From NCBI RefSeq assembly GCF_016648855.1, contig NZ_JACLQU010000002.1, positions 145,610 through 209,609 of the forward strand: a stretch of DNA of 64,000 nt. The letters run 5' to 3'. Below the pieces are notes generated by a model. That model made no database searches and was not told where the DNA came from. It worked only from the letters and a program-made list of their open reading frames with translations. Source of the stretch: Streptococcus parasanguinis. GTDB taxonomy: Bacteria > Bacillota > Bacilli > Lactobacillales > Streptococcaceae. This document shows positions 44,586-53,730 of this stretch, piece after piece. Within the stretch, counting starts at the first letter, position 1, and every line of letters starts with the position of its first letter. Made by a program: the position numbers and the translations under genes.

Positions 44586-45620
44586 ATGCAAGCAATTACC
44601 GACACTAAACATCTGACGGTTCAAACTCTGCCTTCTATTCTTGTCTTGACAGGCGAGGATGTAGGTCAATTTGAATGGTTAAAAAAAGACATTTTAAAAA
44701 AAATAGGCTATGATCCCTCAGATTTGAATTATTCTTATTTTGATATGAAGGAAGCCTCCTATGCTGAGGTAGAGCTGGATTTGGTCAGTCTTCCCTTTTT
44801 CGCTGATGAAAAAATTGTGATTTTGGATCACTTATTGGATCTGACTACTGCCAAAAAACGCTATTTAACAGATGAAGATCTGAAGCAATTTGAAAACTAC
44901 CTGGAAAATCCTTCTGAATCGACCCATTTGCTGATATTTGCAGAAGGGAAATTAGATAGTAAGCGTCGCTTGGTCAAACTCCTAAAACGGGATGCCCAAA
45001 TCATTGAAGCGGCGACTCCTAAAGAGCAAGAGGTAAAGCGCTATTTTGCAAGCCAAGCCCAAGAATTGGGCCTGCAGTTTGTGGGCGATTCCTTGGACCA
45101 ACTACTCTTAAAATCTGGCTATGATTTTGGAGAGTTACAGAAGAATCTCGCTCTTTTGCAGGCTTATAAAGAGGATGGTCAGATTACCCTCGAAGATATT
45201 GAGGAGGTTGTTCCCAAAACCTTGCAAGATAATATTTTTGATCTGACCCAAATGATTCTCAAACGCCAAATCGATCAAGCTCGGAATTTGGTGAAAGATC
45301 TCCGCTTACAAGGAGAAGATGAAATAAAATTGATTGCTATTCTGTTGGGGCAATTCCGAATGTTTTCTCAAGTAAAAATATTTTCAGAAGAAGGTCAATC
45401 CGAAAACCAAATCGTAGCGAGCTTGTCGGAGTTGTCAGGACGCAAGGTCAATCCATATCAGGTGAAGTTTGCCTTACGGGATAGCCGCAAACTTTCCCTG
45501 TCCTTTTTGAAGCAGGCCATGATGACCTTCATCGAGACGGATTATGCAATTAAAAGTGGAACGTATGATAAAGACTACTTATTTGATTTGGCACTGTTGA
45601 AAGTAGCGAATAGCGTCTAA
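44586..45620 (+). CDS. holA: DNA polymerase III delta subunit
   Basis: A 344-residue HolA of standard length; ILVLTGEDVGQFEWLK and the C-terminal LLGQFRMFSQVKIF ... YQVKFALRDSRKLS match the delta subunit of the clamp loader, which opens the beta clamp. It follows comEC as in other streptococci. AAGAGAG precedes the ATG. Confidence 0.93.
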   Translation: MQAITDTKHLTVQTLPSILVLTGEDVGQFEWLKKDILKKIGYDPSDLNYSYFDMKEASYAEVELDLVSLPFFADEKIVILDHLLDLTTAKKRYLTDEDLKQFENYLENPSESTHLLIFAEGKLDSKRRLVKLLKRDAQIIEAATPKEQEVKRYFASQAQELGLQFVGDSLDQLLLKSGYDFGELQKNLALLQAYKEDGQITLEDIEEVVPKTLQDNIFDLTQMILKRQIDQARNLVKDLRLQGEDEIKLIAILLGQFRMFSQVKIFSEEGQSENQIVASLSELSGRKVNPYQVKFALRDSRKLSLSFLKQAMMTFIETDYAIKSGTYDKDYLFDLALLKVANSV

Positions 45621-45648
45621 CGATGAATGAAATCGCAAGCAGATTAGT

Positions 45649-45677
45649 TGAATAATTTAGCTGTTTGCGTTATCATC
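45649..45677 (+). promoter_or_regulatory. Promoter of sodA
   Basis: TTGAAT, a 17-nt spacer and TATCAT, 31 nt before the ATG. Confidence 0.6.
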
Positions 45678-45708
45678 AAATCAGTAATAAAGAAAAGAGG
45701 ACCATAAA

Positions 45709-46311
45709 ATGGCTATCATTTTACCAGAATTACCATATGCTTATGATGCATTGGAACCTTATATCGATGAAGAAACCATGCATTTGCACCATGATAAACA
45801 CCATCAAACATATGTAAACAATGTGAATGCAGCTCTTGAAAAACATCCTGAAATTGGAGAAGACCTTGAAAGCTTGTTAGCTGATGTTGAATCCATTCCA
45901 GCTGATATTCGCCAAGCTGTGATCAACAATGGTGGTGGTCATTTGAACCACGCTCTTTTCTGGGAATTGATGACTCCAGAACAAACAGCTCCTTCAGCAG
46001 AACTTGCTGCAGCGATTGATGCTACATTTGGTTCATTTGAAGACTTCAAAGCAGCCTTCACAGCAGCAGCAACGACACGTTTTGGTTCTGGCTGGGCATG
46101 GTTGGTTGTTAACAAAGAAGGCAAACTTGAAGTCACTTCAACAGCAAACCAAGATACACCAATCTCTGAAGGAAAAACACCAATCCTTGGTTTGGATGTT
46201 TGGGAACATGCCTACTACGTAAAATACCGTAACGTACGTCCTGACTACATCAAAGCTTTCTTCTCAGTGATCAACTGGAATAAAGTTAATGACTTGTTTG
46301 CAGCAAAATAA
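45709..46311 (+). CDS. sodA: Superoxide dismutase (Mn type)
   Basis: A 200-residue Mn/Fe superoxide dismutase. Metal ligands are His27 (MHLHHDKHH), the His in GHLNHALFW, and the Asp and His of [11 protein letters not shown]. The [10 protein letters not shown] and FGSGWAWLV motifs support the Mn type usual in streptococci. It detoxifies superoxide, important for a catalase-negative, peroxide-making organism. AAGAGG precedes the ATG; a strong terminator follows. Confidence 0.97.
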   Translation: MAIILPELPYAYDALEPYIDEETMHLHHDKHHQTYVNNVNAALEKHPEIGEDLESLLADVESIPADIRQAVINNGGGHLNHALFWELMTPEQTAPSAELAAAIDATFGSFEDFKAAFTAAATTRFGSGWAWLVVNKEGKLEVTSTANQDTPISEGKTPILGLDVWEHAYYVKYRNVRPDYIKAFFSVINWNKVNDLFAAK

Positions 46312-46322
46312 TAAAATAAAGG

Positions 46323-46361
46323 AATCTATAAGAGCGACAATTGGCTCTTATAGATTTTTTT
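46323..46361 (+). terminator. Terminator after sodA
   Basis: AATCTATAAGAGC pairs perfectly with GCTCTTATAGATT, then T-run. Confidence 0.93.
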
Positions 46362-46392
46362 GTTTGTATCCGGAAAATCGGAGTATAATTTC

Positions 46393-46420
46393 TTGCGTTT
46401 GGACAGGAAAATGATACACT
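46393..46420 (+). promoter_or_regulatory. Promoter of HerA-like gene
   Basis: TTGCGT, a 16-nt spacer and TACACT preceded by TGA. The leader is about 95 nt and carries a GCCC/GGGC hairpin. Confidence 0.5.
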
Positions 46421-46521
46421 AATAGGAGTGTGTCTTACTTATCAGAAGCCCAGTTTGAAGGGCCTAGGCAAGGAAAAGATAAACCTTAAAATGAAAACTG
46501 AAACATTCAGGGAGAAATGAA

Positions 46522-47994
46522 ATGACTAGTATTACCATTACTAAAGGAGCCGTTGAGACGCCTATCTATTTGCGGATGTTGAATCGTCATGGCTTGATTG
46601 CAGGTGCAACAGGAACAGGAAAAACGGTTACTCTCAAGGTCCTAACAGAAAAATTAAGCAAAGAAGGCATTCCGGTCTTTCTAGCCGATATCAAGGGAGA
46701 TTTATCTGGCTTAGCCAAAGCCGGGCAATGGACGCCAAAACTGGAAGAACGCTACAAGCTTCTTGGGATCACAGATCCGTTTGAGCCACAAGCTTTCCCT
46801 GTTCGATTGTGGGACGTCTTTGGCCAAGCTGGTCATCCTGTTCGTGCGACTGTCGAAGGGATGGGGTCATTGCTTCTGTCTCGTCTGCTTGATTTGAATG
46901 AAACCCAATCAGGAATTCTCGCAATTGTCTTTAAAGTAGCCCAAGAGAAAGATTGGCCTTTGATTGATTTGAAGGACCTGCAAAGCCTTTTAAAGGAAGT
47001 CTATGAACACAGTTCAGACTATTCGGCCCAATATGGCAATATCACCAAACAATCTGTCGGAGCCATCCAAAGAAGTCTCTTGGTTCTTGAAGAAGAAGGA
47101 GCAGACCAATTTTTCGGAGAGTCCGCACTTGATTTAAATGACTTCATGCAACTCGATGCATCTGGTCGTGGTTATATCAATATTCTTTCGGCTACAAAGC
47201 TCTTTCATTCACCAAAATTGTACTCAACCTTTTTGATTTGGATGCTGTCTCGTCTTTTTGAAACACTTCCAGAGGTTGGGGATCCTGAAAAGCCAAAATT
47301 GGTCTTCTTCTTTGATGAAGCGCATCTCCTCTTTAAGGATGCAAGCAAGCTCTTTCTTGAGAAGGTTGAGCAAGTGGTACGCCTAATTCGTTCGAAGGGT
47401 GTAGGGATTTACTTTATTACCCAAAATCCTCAAGACCTTCCAGAATCTGTTTTGGCACAGCTTGGAAATCGTGTTCAGCATGCTCTTCGGGCATATACAC
47501 CCAAAGAAATGAAGGCGATTAAGGTTGCTGCCCAAAGTTTTCGTCCGAATCCAGATTTTGATACAGAAACAGTGATCACAGAATTAGGGACAGGGGAAGC
47601 CTTGGTTTCTTTCCTGAATGAGAAGGGGCAACCTAGTGTTGTTGAGCGTGCTTACATTCTCTCTCCTCAATCGAGTTTTGACCTCTTAAATGAGAGTGAA
47701 CAATTGGCCTTGATCACAACATCGCCTTTCCATCAAAAGTATGCGACGACGATTGATCGGGAATCTGCCTATGAAAAATTAGCAGCTAAAGCAAGCAAGG
47801 AAGCAAAAGAAGAAGAGCAAAAAGAAGCAGAAAAAGAACGAGCTGCGGCGGAAAAAGCAGAGCAAAAACGCAGTCCAGGTCGCCCAAGAAAATCCAGTCT
47901 TGAAAAAGCCAAGGATTCCTTCTTGAGTTCCTTATTCCGGACGATTGCGCGTGAGATTGCTAAGCTAATTATGGGCTCTTTTAAACGTAAATAA
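46522..47994 (+). CDS. HerA-like / DUF853 ATPase
   Basis: A 490-residue ATPase. Walker A GATGTGKTVTLKVL (near residue 32), Walker B LVFFFDEAHLLF and the following arginine-rich RLIRSKGVGIYFITQNPQDLP fit the HerA/FtsK-superfamily DUF853 proteins. The last 90 residues are Lys/Glu/Ala-rich and coiled. In archaea HerA works with NurA; here no nuclease partner is adjacent. DNA pumping is inferred from the superfamily. GGGAG 7 nt before ATG 46522 decides the start. Confidence 0.85.
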   Translation: MTSITITKGAVETPIYLRMLNRHGLIAGATGTGKTVTLKVLTEKLSKEGIPVFLADIKGDLSGLAKAGQWTPKLEERYKLLGITDPFEPQAFPVRLWDVFGQAGHPVRATVEGMGSLLLSRLLDLNETQSGILAIVFKVAQEKDWPLIDLKDLQSLLKEVYEHSSDYSAQYGNITKQSVGAIQRSLLVLEEEGADQFFGESALDLNDFMQLDASGRGYINILSATKLFHSPKLYSTFLIWMLSRLFETLPEVGDPEKPKLVFFFDEAHLLFKDASKLFLEKVEQVVRLIRSKGVGIYFITQNPQDLPESVLAQLGNRVQHALRAYTPKEMKAIKVAAQSFRPNPDFDTETVITELGTGEALVSFLNEKGQPSVVERAYILSPQSSFDLLNESEQLALITTSPFHQKYATTIDRESAYEKLAAKASKEAKEEEQKEAEKERAAAEKAEQKRSPGRPRKSSLEKAKDSFLSSLFRTIAREIAKLIMGSFKRK

Positions 47995-48054
47995 GCCTTT
48001 TATGAAAAGAAAAAAACTTTTTAAAAAGAAACCGTTTTCTCTTTCTGATAATTC

Positions 48055-48083
48055 TTGTTATTTTCAGTAGAATCTTTTATAAT
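48055..48083 (+). promoter_or_regulatory. Promoter predicting a near-leaderless mRNA (serine hydrolase)
   Basis: TTGTTA, a 17-nt spacer and TATAAT ending 9 nt before the ATG, so +1 falls about 2-3 nt upstream of it. Confidence 0.65.
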
Positions 48084-48092
48084 TAATCTCGT

Positions 48093-49160
48093 ATGAAAAA
48101 ATATTTTAATCTACGCTCGATCATGATTGCGGTCAGTATTTTATTGTGCTTAGTGGGAACAAGCGCACTGGGCTACTTGCATGTTACGCAACCAACAGCA
48201 TCAGCAATTGAAAAAAAAGCAAAGAAAACAAAAGAAGCAAAAGAACAAGATATCGAAAAGTCTACCCCTGAGACGAAAAAACCGCGTGTCAAATCTCCTG
48301 AAGCTAAGCAAGCAGTAGTAGATGCAGACATGGAAACGATGAGTGCTTATGGCCTTGTCTATGATTATGCTAATAAAGGCTTGGTAGAGGTTGTTCAGGA
48401 TTTCCTAGCGGAAAGTGGAATTGATCCGTCACAAGTTGCCTTCACGTATCGCAATGCCATTACTGGAGAGCAATTTGCCATGAATGATCTTCAACCAATG
48501 ACGGCAGGTAGTACCTATAAGCTACCCTTGAACATGTTGGTGGTGGATGAAGTTGCAAAGGGCAAACTGAATTTAACAGACCGGTTTGACATTACCAACA
48601 CCTACTATGAATATGTAGGGGAGCATGACAATTACGTTGCTGCCTTTGATGGAGCTATGTCTATCCCTGATATGCAGCGCTATTCATTGGTTTACTCTGA
48701 AAATACCCCAGCCTATGCTTTGGCAGATCGTTTAGGGGGGATGGAGCAAGCGCGCAAGTTATTCAGTCGTTATGGTCAATCCCGTTCACCAGAAGTCAAA
48801 ACCTTTAGCGAAGATAATAAAACGACAACAGATTATTACATCCATGTCTTGGAATATCTTTGGAATCATCAAGAAAAATATGCAGATTTACTAGAACTGA
48901 TCGGGGAGTCTTTCCCAGGTGAGTACTATAAGAAATTCTTGCCAGATTTGGTCATTCAACAAAAACCGGGCTATGTTGCGGAAGCGCTCAATGTGGATGC
49001 CATTGTCCATGAATCGACCCCTTATTTGGTTGCCATCTATACTGCAGGACTGGGTGGAACGACCCCAGAAAGTTCTGAAATCAGTGGTGTTGGTCTTTAT
49101 CAGTTGGGAGAACTAGCTTATGTCATCAATGAATGGCATCGTGTGAATATGAATGAATAA
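48093..49160 (+). CDS. Serine hydrolase, beta-lactamase-like (membrane anchored)
   Basis: A 355-residue protein: a signal-anchor (about residues 9-30), a Lys/Glu-rich spacer, then a class A beta-lactamase-like domain with STYK at 140-143, followed by YSENTPAYALADRLGG (the SDN-loop position). No KTG triad is evident near the end, where GYVAEALNVDAIVHE occupies the region. It may act on wall peptides or be a remodelled, non-lactamase member. No ribosome site precedes the ATG. Function unproven. Confidence 0.82.
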   Translation: MKKYFNLRSIMIAVSILLCLVGTSALGYLHVTQPTASAIEKKAKKTKEAKEQDIEKSTPETKKPRVKSPEAKQAVVDADMETMSAYGLVYDYANKGLVEVVQDFLAESGIDPSQVAFTYRNAITGEQFAMNDLQPMTAGSTYKLPLNMLVVDEVAKGKLNLTDRFDITNTYYEYVGEHDNYVAAFDGAMSIPDMQRYSLVYSENTPAYALADRLGGMEQARKLFSRYGQSRSPEVKTFSEDNKTTTDYYIHVLEYLWNHQEKYADLLELIGESFPGEYYKKFLPDLVIQQKPGYVAEALNVDAIVHESTPYLVAIYTAGLGGTTPESSEISGVGLYQLGELAYVINEWHRVNMNE

Positions 49161-49167
49161 TTGACGG

Positions 49168-49195
49168 AAGGTCTGAGGGTTGCTCAGACCTTTTC
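49168..49195 (+). terminator. Terminator after serine hydrolase gene
   Basis: AAGGTCTGAG pairs with CTCAGACCTT, then TTCTT. Confidence 0.85.
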
Positions 49196-49284
49196 TTCTA
49201 TCACAGTAGCATAAAATTCACTTGGTGTTTCGAAATACTTTTCTGTTTTAAAGAGGCTTCTTTCCCTCTTCTATCAAAAAAATA

Positions 49285-49293
49285 TGTTATACT
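49285..49293 (+). promoter_or_regulatory. Extended -10 promoter of flp
   Basis: TGT plus TATACT, 29 nt before the ATG. Confidence 0.6.
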
Positions 49294-49322
49294 AATTAAT
49301 AGTAATAAGAGGAAGTATAAAC

Positions 49323-50012
49323 ATGATTACAAAGGAAGATTACCAGTTGGTCCGCTCGCATCCAGCCTTCTCTGCGTTGCCAGTGGAGCTATTTGATAAA
49401 TTAGCTGTTGAAATTCATGCTAGGGATATCCAAAAAGGACAAATTTTATTTTATGCAGGAGATAAGCGGGATCGCATTTTTCTTCTTTCAAAAGGCTTTG
49501 CTCGCATTGAGCAATTCGATTCGTCTGATCAATTTTCCTATATGGATTATATCAAGAAAGGGGCCCTGTTCCCTTATGGTGGGATGTTTCAGGATGAGCG
49601 TTACCACTATACAGCTAGTGCGGTGACAGATTTGCGCTGTTTCGTTATCCCCGTCAACCTCTATGAATTATATGCTCAAGAGAGTAAGGAGCAGTTGCTC
49701 TTCATTACGAGAAAGCTCTCGTCAATTTTAGAATTTCAAGAGTTGCGTCTACGTAATGTCGTGACAGCTAGTGCCAGTGAGCGTGTGGTTCAATCTTTAG
49801 CTATCTTGTGTAAGGACTATGAAAGTTTAGGAAATCAACTTCCATTTCCAATCAGTATGAAGGAAATGGCCAAATTAGCGGCCACAACCCGAGAAACCGT
49901 CAATCAAGTTTTAAAGAAACTCATCGATTCTCATAAGATACAGTATGAGAGAAAACAATTAACCTTTCTAGATACAGCCTACTTTTTAAAGAGTTTTAAA
50001 GAGATCAATTAA
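49323..50012 (+). CDS. flp: Crp/Fnr-family regulator (Flp) of the arginine deiminase genes
   Basis: A 229-residue Crp/Fnr protein: N-terminal cyclic-nucleotide-binding-like domain (residues about 20-135), long dimer helix, and C-terminal helix-turn-helix with MKEMAKLAATTRETVNQVLKKL. It lacks an obvious N-terminal Fnr iron-sulfur Cys cluster (no Cys before about residue 103), so it is not a classical oxygen sensor. The place directly upstream of arcA matches Flp of S. gordonii, which supports arc expression. Its DNA site is not identified here. Confidence 0.88.
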   Translation: MITKEDYQLVRSHPAFSALPVELFDKLAVEIHARDIQKGQILFYAGDKRDRIFLLSKGFARIEQFDSSDQFSYMDYIKKGALFPYGGMFQDERYHYTASAVTDLRCFVIPVNLYELYAQESKEQLLFITRKLSSILEFQELRLRNVVTASASERVVQSLAILCKDYESLGNQLPFPISMKEMAKLAATTRETVNQVLKKLIDSHKIQYERKQLTFLDTAYFLKSFKEIN

Positions 50013-50029
50013 TTTGTTGATCTTTTTTA
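50002..50029 (+). terminator. Terminator after flp
   Basis: AGATCAA pairs with TTGATCT, overlapping the stop codon, then T-run. Confidence 0.75.
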
Positions 50030-50083
50030 TTTTTGTAAAAAAATATATATTCATAAAAACAATATAAAAAACAAAATATGCAA

Positions 50084-50097
50084 AGAAAACGCTTCAT
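50084..50097. promoter_or_regulatory. Possible cre site 1 upstream of arcA
   Basis: AGAAAACGCTTCAT has the AAAACGCTT core. It lies inside an AATATG/CATATT inverted repeat. Confidence 0.5.
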
Positions 50098-50166
50098 ATT
50101 AACTAAAAAATAGGAATAATTCAAAATAATGCCAAATTCTTTGCATTAAAAAAGTAGAATCCTTCA

Positions 50167-50180
50167 TGAAAGCGGTACCA
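50167..50180. promoter_or_regulatory. cre (CcpA) site in the arcA promoter
   Basis: TGAAAGCGGTACCA fits the cre consensus at all but one fixed position and overlaps the -35 region, as expected for catabolite repression of the arc operon. Confidence 0.75.
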
Positions 50181-50185
50181 ATTGG

Positions 50186-50194
50186 TGATAAAAT
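50186..50194 (+). promoter_or_regulatory. Extended -10 promoter of arcA
   Basis: TGA plus TAAAAT, 55 nt before the arcA ATG. No good -35, in keeping with need for an activator. Confidence 0.65.
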
Positions 50195-50249
50195 AAAACC
50201 TGTAAACGGGATTAGGTAAGCTAAACCGCAAGAAAAAGGAGGACTATAG

Positions 50250-51479
50250 ATGTCTACACACCCAATTCATGTTTTCTCAGAAATTGGAAAACTGAAAAAA
50301 GTTTGTTTGCACCGTCCAGGTAAAGAGTTGGAAAACTTGATGCCTGACTATCTTGAACGTCTTCTTTTTGATGATATTCCTTTCTTGGAAGATGCTCAAA
50401 AAGAACACGACGCATTTGCTGAAGCACTTCGTAACGAAGGTATCGAAGTACTTTATCTTGAACAGTTAGCTGCTGAGTCATTGACTTCTCCAGAAATTCG
50501 CGATCAGTTCATCGAAGAATACCTTGAAGAAGCGAACATTCGTGGACGCCAAACAAAAATTGCGATCCGTGAATTGCTTCACAGCATTGAAGACAACCAA
50601 GAATTGGTTGAAAAAACAATGGCAGGGGTTCAAAAAGCTGAACTTCCAGAAATTCCTGAAGAAGCAAAAGGATTGACAGACCTTGTTGAATCTGACTATC
50701 CATTTGCTATCGACCCAATGCCAAACTTGTACTTCACACGTGACCCATTTGCGACAATTGGTAATGCAGTATCATTGAACCACATGTACGCAGATACACG
50801 TAACCGTGAAACTTTGTATGGTAAATACATCTTCAAATACCACCCAGTTTACGGTGGAAAAGTTGAACTTGTCTACAACCGTGAAGAAGATACTCGTATC
50901 GAAGGTGGAGATGAGTTAGTACTTTCTAAAGATGTATTGGCAGTTGGTATCTCACAACGTACAGATGCTGCATCAATCGAAAAATTGTTGGTAAACATCT
51001 TTAAGAAGAACGTTGGCTTCAAAAAAGTATTGGCCTTCGAATTTGCTAACAACCGTAAATTCATGCACTTGGATACAGTATTCACAATGGTGGACTACGA
51101 TAAATTCACAATCCACCCAGAAATCCAAGGTAACCTTCGCGTCTTCTCTGTAACTTATGAAAACGAACAATTGAAGATCGTTGAAGAAAAAGGTGATTTG
51201 GCTGAATTGCTTGCTGAAAACCTTGGTGTTGAAAAAGTTACATTGATCCCTTGTGGCGATGGCAATGTGGTTGCTGCTGCTCGTGAACAATGGAACGACG
51301 GTTCAAATACTCTTACAATCGCACCTGGTGTGGTAGTCGTATACGACCGTAACACAGTCACAAACAAGAAATTAGAAGAATACGGACTTCGTTTGATCAA
51401 GATCCGCGGAAGTGAATTGGTTCGCGGTCGTGGTGGACCTCGTTGTATGTCAATGCCATTTGAACGTGAAGAAATCTAA
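50250..51479 (+). CDS. arcA: Arginine deiminase
   Basis: A 409-residue arginine deiminase of standard length. Substrate motifs [10 protein letters not shown] and EGGDELVLS are present and the nucleophilic Cys399 lies in the C-terminal [15 protein letters not shown]. It hydrolyses arginine to citrulline and ammonia, raising pH. It heads arcABCDT. Codon use is biased to preferred codons, as in highly expressed genes. AAAGGAGGA precedes the ATG. Confidence 0.98.
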   Translation: MSTHPIHVFSEIGKLKKVCLHRPGKELENLMPDYLERLLFDDIPFLEDAQKEHDAFAEALRNEGIEVLYLEQLAAESLTSPEIRDQFIEEYLEEANIRGRQTKIAIRELLHSIEDNQELVEKTMAGVQKAELPEIPEEAKGLTDLVESDYPFAIDPMPNLYFTRDPFATIGNAVSLNHMYADTRNRETLYGKYIFKYHPVYGGKVELVYNREEDTRIEGGDELVLSKDVLAVGISQRTDAASIEKLLVNIFKKNVGFKKVLAFEFANNRKFMHLDTVFTMVDYDKFTIHPEIQGNLRVFSVTYENEQLKIVEEKGDLAELLAENLGVEKVTLIPCGDGNVVAAAREQWNDGSNTLTIAPGVVVVYDRNTVTNKKLEEYGLRLIKIRGSELVRGRGGPRCMSMPFEREEI

Positions 51480-51491
51480 TGTAGAAGACCG

Positions 51492-51517
51492 AGAGCTGGT
51501 CTTGAGGGATCAGCTCT
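51492..51517 (+). terminator. Hairpin between arcA and arcB
   Basis: AGAGCTGGTC pairs with GATCAGCTCT (10 bp). The T-tract is weak (TCCTTCTT), so it is more likely an mRNA-stabilising or partial stop. Confidence 0.6.
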
Positions 51518-51562
51518 TCCTTCTTACTGATCAATACTAGAAAGAAATAGGAGACAATTAGA

Positions 51563-52579
51563 ATGACAAATTCAGTGTTCCAAGGACGTAGCTTCTTGGC
51601 AGAAAAAGACTTTACACGCGCAGAGTTAGAATACCTCATCGGACTTTCAGCTCACTTGAAAGACCTTAAAAAACGCAACATCCAACACCACTATCTTGCT
51701 GGAAAAAACATTGCACTTTTGTTTGAAAAAACTTCAACTCGTACTCGTGCTGCCTTCACAACAGCAGCTATCGACCTTGGTGCTCACCCAGAATACCTAG
51801 GTGCAAACGACATCCAACTTGGTAAAAAAGAATCTACAGAAGATACTGCTAAAGTTCTTGGACGTATGTTTGACGGTATCGAATTCCGTGGTTTCAGCCA
51901 ACGTATGGTTGAAGAATTGGCTGAATTCTCAGGTGTTCCAGTATGGAATGGTTTGACTGACGAATGGCACCCAACTCAAATGCTTGCAGACTACTTGACA
52001 GTTCAAGAAAACTTTGGACGTTTGGAAGGTTTGACACTTGTATACTGTGGTGATGGCCGTAACAACGTTGCGAACAGCCTTCTTGTAACAGGTGCTATCC
52101 TTGGTGTGAACGTACACATCTTCTCACCAAAAGAACTCTTCCCAGAAAAAGAAATCGTTGAATTGGCAGAAGGATTTGCAAAAGAAAGTGGCGCTCATAT
52201 CTTGATCACTGAAGATGCTGACGAAGCAGTGAAAGGTGCAGACGTACTTTACACTGACGTTTGGGTATCTATGGGTGAAGAAGACAAATTTGCAGAACGT
52301 GTTGCCCTTTTGAAACCTTACCAAGTAAACATGGATTTGATTAAGAAAGCTGATAACGAAGACTTGATCTTCTTGCACTGCTTGCCAGCCTTCCACGATA
52401 CAAACACTGTTTACGGTAAAGATGTTGCTGAAAAATTCGGCGTAGAAGAAATGGAAGTTACTGACGAAGTGTTCCGCAGCAAATATGCTCGTCACTTTGA
52501 CCAAGCTGAAAACCGTATGCACACAATTAAAGCGGTTATGGCAGCTACTCTTGGTAACTTGTACATTCCAAAAGTTTAA
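51563..52579 (+). CDS. arcB: Catabolic ornithine carbamoyltransferase
   Basis: A 338-residue OTC. Carbamoyl-phosphate motif [26 protein letters not shown], and the ornithine loop [11 protein letters not shown] are intact. In this pathway it runs in the citrulline-cleaving direction, giving ornithine and carbamoyl phosphate. It lies 83 nt after arcA. Codon use matches arcA. Confidence 0.97.
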   Translation: MTNSVFQGRSFLAEKDFTRAELEYLIGLSAHLKDLKKRNIQHHYLAGKNIALLFEKTSTRTRAAFTTAAIDLGAHPEYLGANDIQLGKKESTEDTAKVLGRMFDGIEFRGFSQRMVEELAEFSGVPVWNGLTDEWHPTQMLADYLTVQENFGRLEGLTLVYCGDGRNNVANSLLVTGAILGVNVHIFSPKELFPEKEIVELAEGFAKESGAHILITEDADEAVKGADVLYTDVWVSMGEEDKFAERVALLKPYQVNMDLIKKADNEDLIFLHCLPAFHDTNTVYGKDVAEKFGVEEMEVTDEVFRSKYARHFDQAENRMHTIKAVMAATLGNLYIPKV

Positions 52580-52602
52580 GACTTAACCGTATACCAACAG
52601 CT

Positions 52603-52645
52603 ATAGGGGCTGGACTGCTAGCTTTAGTCCTGCCCCTATTTTTTA
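52603..52645 (+). terminator. Strong terminator between arcB and arcC
   Basis: ATAGGGGC pairs with GCCCCTAT, and an inner GGACT/AGTCC extends the stem; a seven-T run follows. It is a full-strength terminator inside the operon. Confidence 0.85.
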
Positions 52646-52661
52646 TAGAAAGGGAAAATTC

Positions 52662-53606
52662 ATGTCAAGAAAAATCGTCGTTGCTTTGGGAGGAAATGCT
52701 ATTCTCTCATCTGATCCTTCTGCGCAAGCTCAACAAAAAGCACTTGTAGAAACAGCTAAACACTTAGTTAAATTAATCAAAAATGGGGATGAGTTGATCA
52801 TCACTCATGGAAATGGTCCTCAAGTAGGGAACCTCTTGCTCCAACATTTGGCTGCAAATTCTGAAAAGAACCCAGCTTTCCCACTTGATTCATTAGTTGC
52901 TATGACCGAAGGAAGTATTGGCTACTGGCTTCAAAACGCTCTTCAAAATGCTCTTCTTGAAGAAGGAATTGAAAAAGATGTGGCTTCTGTTGTGACACAA
53001 GTCGTTGTTGATAAGAACGACCCAGCTTTCGTTAACCTCAGCAAACCAATTGGCCCATTCTACTCAGAAGAAGAAGCAAAAGCAGAAGCTGAAAAATCAG
53101 GTGCAACTTTCAAAGAAGATGCTGGTCGTGGCTGGCGTAAAGTTGTGGCTTCACCAAAACCAGTGGATATCAAAGAAATCAATACCATTCGTACTTTGTT
53201 GAACGACGGTCAAGTCGTGGTAGCTGCTGGTGGTGGGGGTATCCCGGTTGTGAAAGAAGCAGATGGTAGCTTGACTGGTGTTGAAGCGGTTATCGATAAA
53301 GACTTTGCATCTCAACGTTTGGCTGAATTGGTAGAAGCAGACCTCTTCATCGTCTTGACTGGTGTCGATTATGTCTTTGTGAACTACAACAAACCAGACC
53401 AAGCGAAATTGGAACATGTGAATGTGGCTCAATTGGAAGAATATATCAAACAAGACCAATTTGCACCAGGAAGCATGCTTCCTAAGGTGGAAGCTGCCAT
53501 TGCCTTTGTAAATGGTCGCCCAGAAGGAAAAGCAGTTATTACATCACTTGAAAACCTTGGAGCTTTGATTGAGTCTGAAAGTGGAACAATCATCCAAAAA
53601 GACTAA
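52662..53606 (+). CDS. arcC: Carbamate kinase
   Basis: A 314-residue carbamate kinase. The start [28 protein letters not shown], and [14 protein letters not shown] are the family's conserved loops. It transfers phosphate from carbamoyl phosphate to ADP, the only ATP-yielding step of the pathway. GAAAGGG precedes the ATG. Confidence 0.97.
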   Translation: MSRKIVVALGGNAILSSDPSAQAQQKALVETAKHLVKLIKNGDELIITHGNGPQVGNLLLQHLAANSEKNPAFPLDSLVAMTEGSIGYWLQNALQNALLEEGIEKDVASVVTQVVVDKNDPAFVNLSKPIGPFYSEEEAKAEAEKSGATFKEDAGRGWRKVVASPKPVDIKEINTIRTLLNDGQVVVAAGGGGIPVVKEADGSLTGVEAVIDKDFASQRLAELVEADLFIVLTGVDYVFVNYNKPDQAKLEHVNVAQLEEYIKQDQFAPGSMLPKVEAAIAFVNGRPEGKAVITSLENLGALIESESGTIIQKD

Positions 53607-53645
53607 TGAAAAATTAGGAAAAAACTAGTATTTTAAAGCTTATTG

Positions 53646-53654
53646 TGATAGAAT
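53646..53654 (+). promoter_or_regulatory. Possible internal promoter before arcD
   Basis: TGA plus TAGAAT, 77 nt before arcD. A GTAAGCGTTTTAC sequence, cre-like, follows at 53666-53678. Confidence 0.4.
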
Positions 53655-53670
53655 AAGTCTATAGGTAAGC

Positions 53671-53695
53671 GTTTTACAAGAGACTCTTGTAAAAC
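53671..53695. other. Perfect hairpin between arcC and arcD
   Basis: GTTTTACAAGA and TCTTGTAAAAC form an 11-bp stem with a 3-nt loop and no T-run. It overlaps the cre-like sequence; it may be an operator or an RNA stability element. Confidence 0.6.
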
Positions 53696-53730
53696 ATCAC
53701 TCACACTTTGTTGCGTTAGGAGGAAGACAA

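Noticed and set aside
46517..46525. Two-codon mini-ORF (ATG AAA TGA) overlapping the HerA-like start
   Set aside because: The ribosome site spacing (2 nt) is too short for it and right (7 nt) for the gene itself.
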